Assembly (NCBI GenBank): GCA_944323535.1
Contig: CALUSW010000012.1
Coordinates: 1-34,620 of the forward strand
DNA: 34,620 bases
Direction of reading: 5' to 3'
Source: Candidatus Gastranaerophilales bacterium
Lineage (GTDB): Bacteria; Cyanobacteriota; Vampirovibrionia; Gastranaerophilales; Gastranaerophilaceae
Shown in pieces: positions 32,900 to 34,620 of the stretch; positions within the stretch are counted from its first letter, which is position 1, and each line of letters starts with the position of its first letter. The notes beneath the pieces are model-generated. The model made no database searches, was not told where the DNA came from, and worked only from the letters and a program-made list of their open reading frames with translations. Both the position numbers and the translations under genes were made by a program.

Positions 32900-33811
32900 T
32901 TAACTTACTTTTATCATTTTTTCTATAGGCTTATATGCCGGCTTAATTATATCTTCCGGCACTGTAATCTCAAATGTTTCATTAATAAGAGAGTTATATA
33001 TATCTTCCGGTGTTATAAGTTTCATGCTTTGACATACCGCTTTATTTGAAATATGTATAAATTCTTTATCCGGATAATCTCTTTTCAAGCGTTCCGTAAC
33101 TCCGATTTCCGTAACAATAATAAAGCTTTTTTCACCGGAATTTTTAACATAATTCATAATACCTGTAGTAGAACCGATATAATCTGCTGTTTTTAGCACA
33201 CCGGCAGTACATTCCGGATGAACAAGAACTTTAGCTTCCGGATGAAGATTTTTTTGTTTTATAACTTCTTCAACAGTTAAATTGTGATGAACAGGGCAAT
33301 ATCCGTCATAACATATTATTTCTGTTTTTTCTATCTTAGATTGAACATAATTTCCGAGATTTTTATCGGGAACAAAAAGAACTTTATCAGAATTCAAAGA
33401 TTTTACTATATTTACAGCATTAGCGCTTGTACAGCATATATCTGACTGCGACTTTACTTCTGCCGTCGAATTGACATAACAAACAACAGGAGTTGAAGGA
33501 TATTTTTTCTTAAATGATTTTATTTGTTCAAGATTTATCATATCTGCCATTAAACAGCCGGCATTTTTATCGGGAAGTAATACTTTTTTATCGGGAGAAA
33601 GAATTTTAGCGGTTTCAGCCATAAAATATACTCCCGCAAAAACAATAATATCCGCATCTGTTTGTGCGGCCTGTCTGCTTAGATATAAAGAATCCCCGAC
33701 AAAATCAGCAACTTCATCTATTTCAATATTCTGATAACAATGTGCAAGAATAATTGCATTCTTTTCTCTTTTCAACTTTATAATATTTTTTATAATATCT
33801 TTATTTGTCAT
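32900..33811 (-). CDS. nadA: Quinolinate synthase A
   Basis: 303 residues. Condenses iminoaspartate with dihydroxyacetone phosphate to quinolinate in de novo NAD synthesis. The three cysteines that hold the 4Fe-4S cluster fit C86 (AGCLMAD), C172 (GYCPVHH) and C260 (KAVCQSM). The repeated-domain motifs ILAHCYQ, FVGDSLYLSRQAA and VHPECTAGV are all present. GAGG lies seven bases before the ATG. The partners nadB and nadC are not in the window. Confidence 0.95.
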   Translation of the reverse strand: MTNKDIIKNIIKLKREKNAIILAHCYQNIEIDEVADFVGDSLYLSRQAAQTDADIIVFAGVYFMAETAKILSPDKKVLLPDKNAGCLMADMINLEQIKSFKKKYPSTPVVCYVNSTAEVKSQSDICCTSANAVNIVKSLNSDKVLFVPDKNLGNYVQSKIEKTEIICYDGYCPVHHNLTVEEVIKQKNLHPEAKVLVHPECTAGVLKTADYIGSTTGIMNYVKNSGEKSFIIVTEIGVTERLKRDYPDKEFIHISNKAVCQSMKLITPEDIYNSLINETFEITVPEDIIKPAYKPIEKMIKVS

Positions 33812-33866
33812 TTATGTTCCTCATGTAAATATTTATCTATATGTTATACACTAAATAAAAAAAATA

Positions 33867-33915
33867 TGCTATAATGTTAGACCGCGATATAAGCGATTTA
33901 TTATAAGTGTTATAA
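33867..33915 (+). promoter_or_regulatory. Extended -10 promoter with adjacent inverted repeat
   Basis: TGCTATAAT (33867-33875) is an extended -10 box in the divergent region between nadA and the gene at 33943. Downstream in the predicted leader, TTATAAGTGTTATAA (33901-33915) is an inverted repeat of TTATAA that could bind a regulator. Confidence 0.45.
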
Positions 33916-33942
33916 AATATTAGATATAGAAAAGGAATTGAT

Positions 33943-34419
33943 ATGAGAGTTAGTAATTCTTATGCTGCAATAAGCCCTAAAATCAGCTTTAAAACAAAAC
34001 AGAATTATAGTAATTTAAATACTTCATCCTCAAGTACAACAGTTTGTGATGAAGGAAACATAGTAAAGCTCGGACTTATCGGGCTTGCAATAATAGGTGC
34101 TGCGGCAACAGGAAAAGCGGTTTTAAAACATAAAGGATTAACTCCTGCAAAATTAATAAAAGATACAGGTTCAAAAATTTATGAAAAATTTTCGAATAAA
34201 CCTCCCGTTGATCCGGCCATAAAAGCATTAAAAGGTAAAAGAGATGCAAAAGCTCTTGAACTATATAATTCAATACAGGCAAAGAAGAAAATAACGTCTC
34301 TTCACGATAAAATTCTTTCCGGATATTTTGACGGGAAGCCTAATAAAGTCTTTACTCATATAAGAAGAAATGAAAGAGCTCTTCAACGGCAGATAATTCA
34401 TAATGGATATAATTATTAA
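33943..34419 (+). CDS. Small membrane protein of unknown function
   Basis: 158 residues. A Ser/Thr/Asn-rich N-terminus (1-35, with PKISFKTKQ) is followed by one hydrophobic segment (about 40-60, IVKLGLIGLAIIGAAATG). A basic, Lys-rich C-terminal part follows (KALKGKRDAKALELYNSIQAK). No family recognised. AAGGAATTG before the ATG is a good ribosome binding site. Its last 17 bases overlap the start of the HydE-like gene, so they are probably co-transcribed. A link to hydrogenase maturation is possible but unsupported beyond position. Confidence 0.6.
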   Translation: MRVSNSYAAISPKISFKTKQNYSNLNTSSSSTTVCDEGNIVKLGLIGLAIIGAAATGKAVLKHKGLTPAKLIKDTGSKIYEKFSNKPPVDPAIKALKGKRDAKALELYNSIQAKKKITSLHDKILSGYFDGKPNKVFTHIRRNERALQRQIIHNGYNY

Positions 34420-34620
34420 AAAAGCATTAAATACACATAATCTTACACACAATGAAATTACCCGGCTGCTAAAATCGGATGATACTGATTTATATAAGGC
34501 AGCTGATTATGTATGTAAATCACACAAAAAAAATATTGTTCATTTAAGAGGGTTAATAGAATTTACTAATATATGCAAGTGCAGCTGCTATTATTGCGGC
34601 TTAAGATGTGAAAATAAGAA
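34403..34620 (+). CDS. hydE: [FeFe]-hydrogenase maturase HydE-like radical SAM protein (partial, 5' end)
   Basis: Only the first 72 codons are inside the window; the frame is still open at the edge. The read part ends in RGLIEFTNICKCSCYYCGLR, which contains the radical SAM CxxxCxxC motif (C59, C63, C66) in the context typical of HydE, where RG.IEFSN.C...C.YCGLR is characteristic. HydE makes part of the diiron subcluster of [FeFe] hydrogenase. Biotin synthase and PylB are close relatives, so the exact call depends on the missing C-terminal part. It starts inside the preceding gene and has no clear Shine-Dalgarno sequence, consistent with coupled translation. Confidence 0.75.
   Translation, partial: MDIIIKKALNTHNLTHNEITRLLKSDDTDLYKAADYVCKSHKKNIVHLRGLIEFTNICKCSCYYCGLRCENK

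Noticed and set aside
1-34620. CRISPR arrays, insertion sequences, prophage or integrase genes
   Set aside because: No regularly spaced repeats, transposase motifs, phage structural genes or attachment-site duplications were found when reading both strands.

Overview
The window looks like chromosome from a non-photosynthetic, low-GC relative of the cyanobacteria (Melainabacteria/Vampirovibrionia, most likely a gut Gastranaerophilales-type fermenter). The main evidence is the ATP synthase cluster. It runs a, c, b', b, delta, alpha, gamma with no beta or epsilon genes, and it has two different b-type subunits; this is the split arrangement of cyanobacteria. No photosynthesis gene is present, a HydE-like [FeFe]-hydrogenase maturase begins at the right edge, and an AsmA-like envelope protein and a lipoprotein point to a diderm cell. 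The taxonomic call is inference from gene order and sequence character, not from a search.

Layout. 1-1720 (+): family 4 uracil-DNA glycosylase overlapping a membrane-anchored metallophosphoesterase. 1717-5335 (-): operon of TPR protein, ruvA, glgA and exported alpha/beta hydrolase. 5485-8920: a soluble MgtE-N/FliG-like helical repeat protein, a 53-residue small ORF with a good ribosome binding site, an orphan amino-acid-binding lipoprotein (-) and two exported proteins of unknown function. 9008-9987 (-): rpsF-ssb-rpsR. 10187-11189 (+): a small XRE regulator whose start codon lies inside a perfect 12-bp inverted repeat, then a YjbR/MmcQ protein. 11193-17679 (-): grpE-dnaJ-beta-propeller-O-methyltransferase-nadK-recN, tightly packed, with a recognisable promoter before grpE. 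17830-18825 (+): GNAT-like protein. 18867-21711 (-): a degenerate GGDEF protein followed by two radical SAM enzymes. 21851-24457 (+): a beta-lactamase-fold serine hydrolase and a dicarboxylate/glutamate symporter. 24472-32834 (-): the ATP synthase operon, ending in a 1143-residue AsmA-like protein. 32900-33811 (-): nadA. 33943-34620 (+): a small membrane protein overlapping hydE, which runs off the window.

Most of the window is housekeeping: DNA repair, translation, chaperones, NAD synthesis and phosphorylation, and energy. No tRNA, rRNA, CRISPR array, insertion sequence, prophage or integrase was seen, and no intergenic gap exceeds 300 bases. The least-explained parts are the GGDEF-radical SAM-radical SAM operon, the soluble MgtE-N-like protein with its neighbouring small ORF, the XRE start-site hairpin, and the AsmA-like gene carried on the ATP synthase operon. 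Several starts are non-ATG (TTG for rpsF and for the serine hydrolase), and two genes have a -10 box so close to the start codon that leaderless transcripts are predicted.
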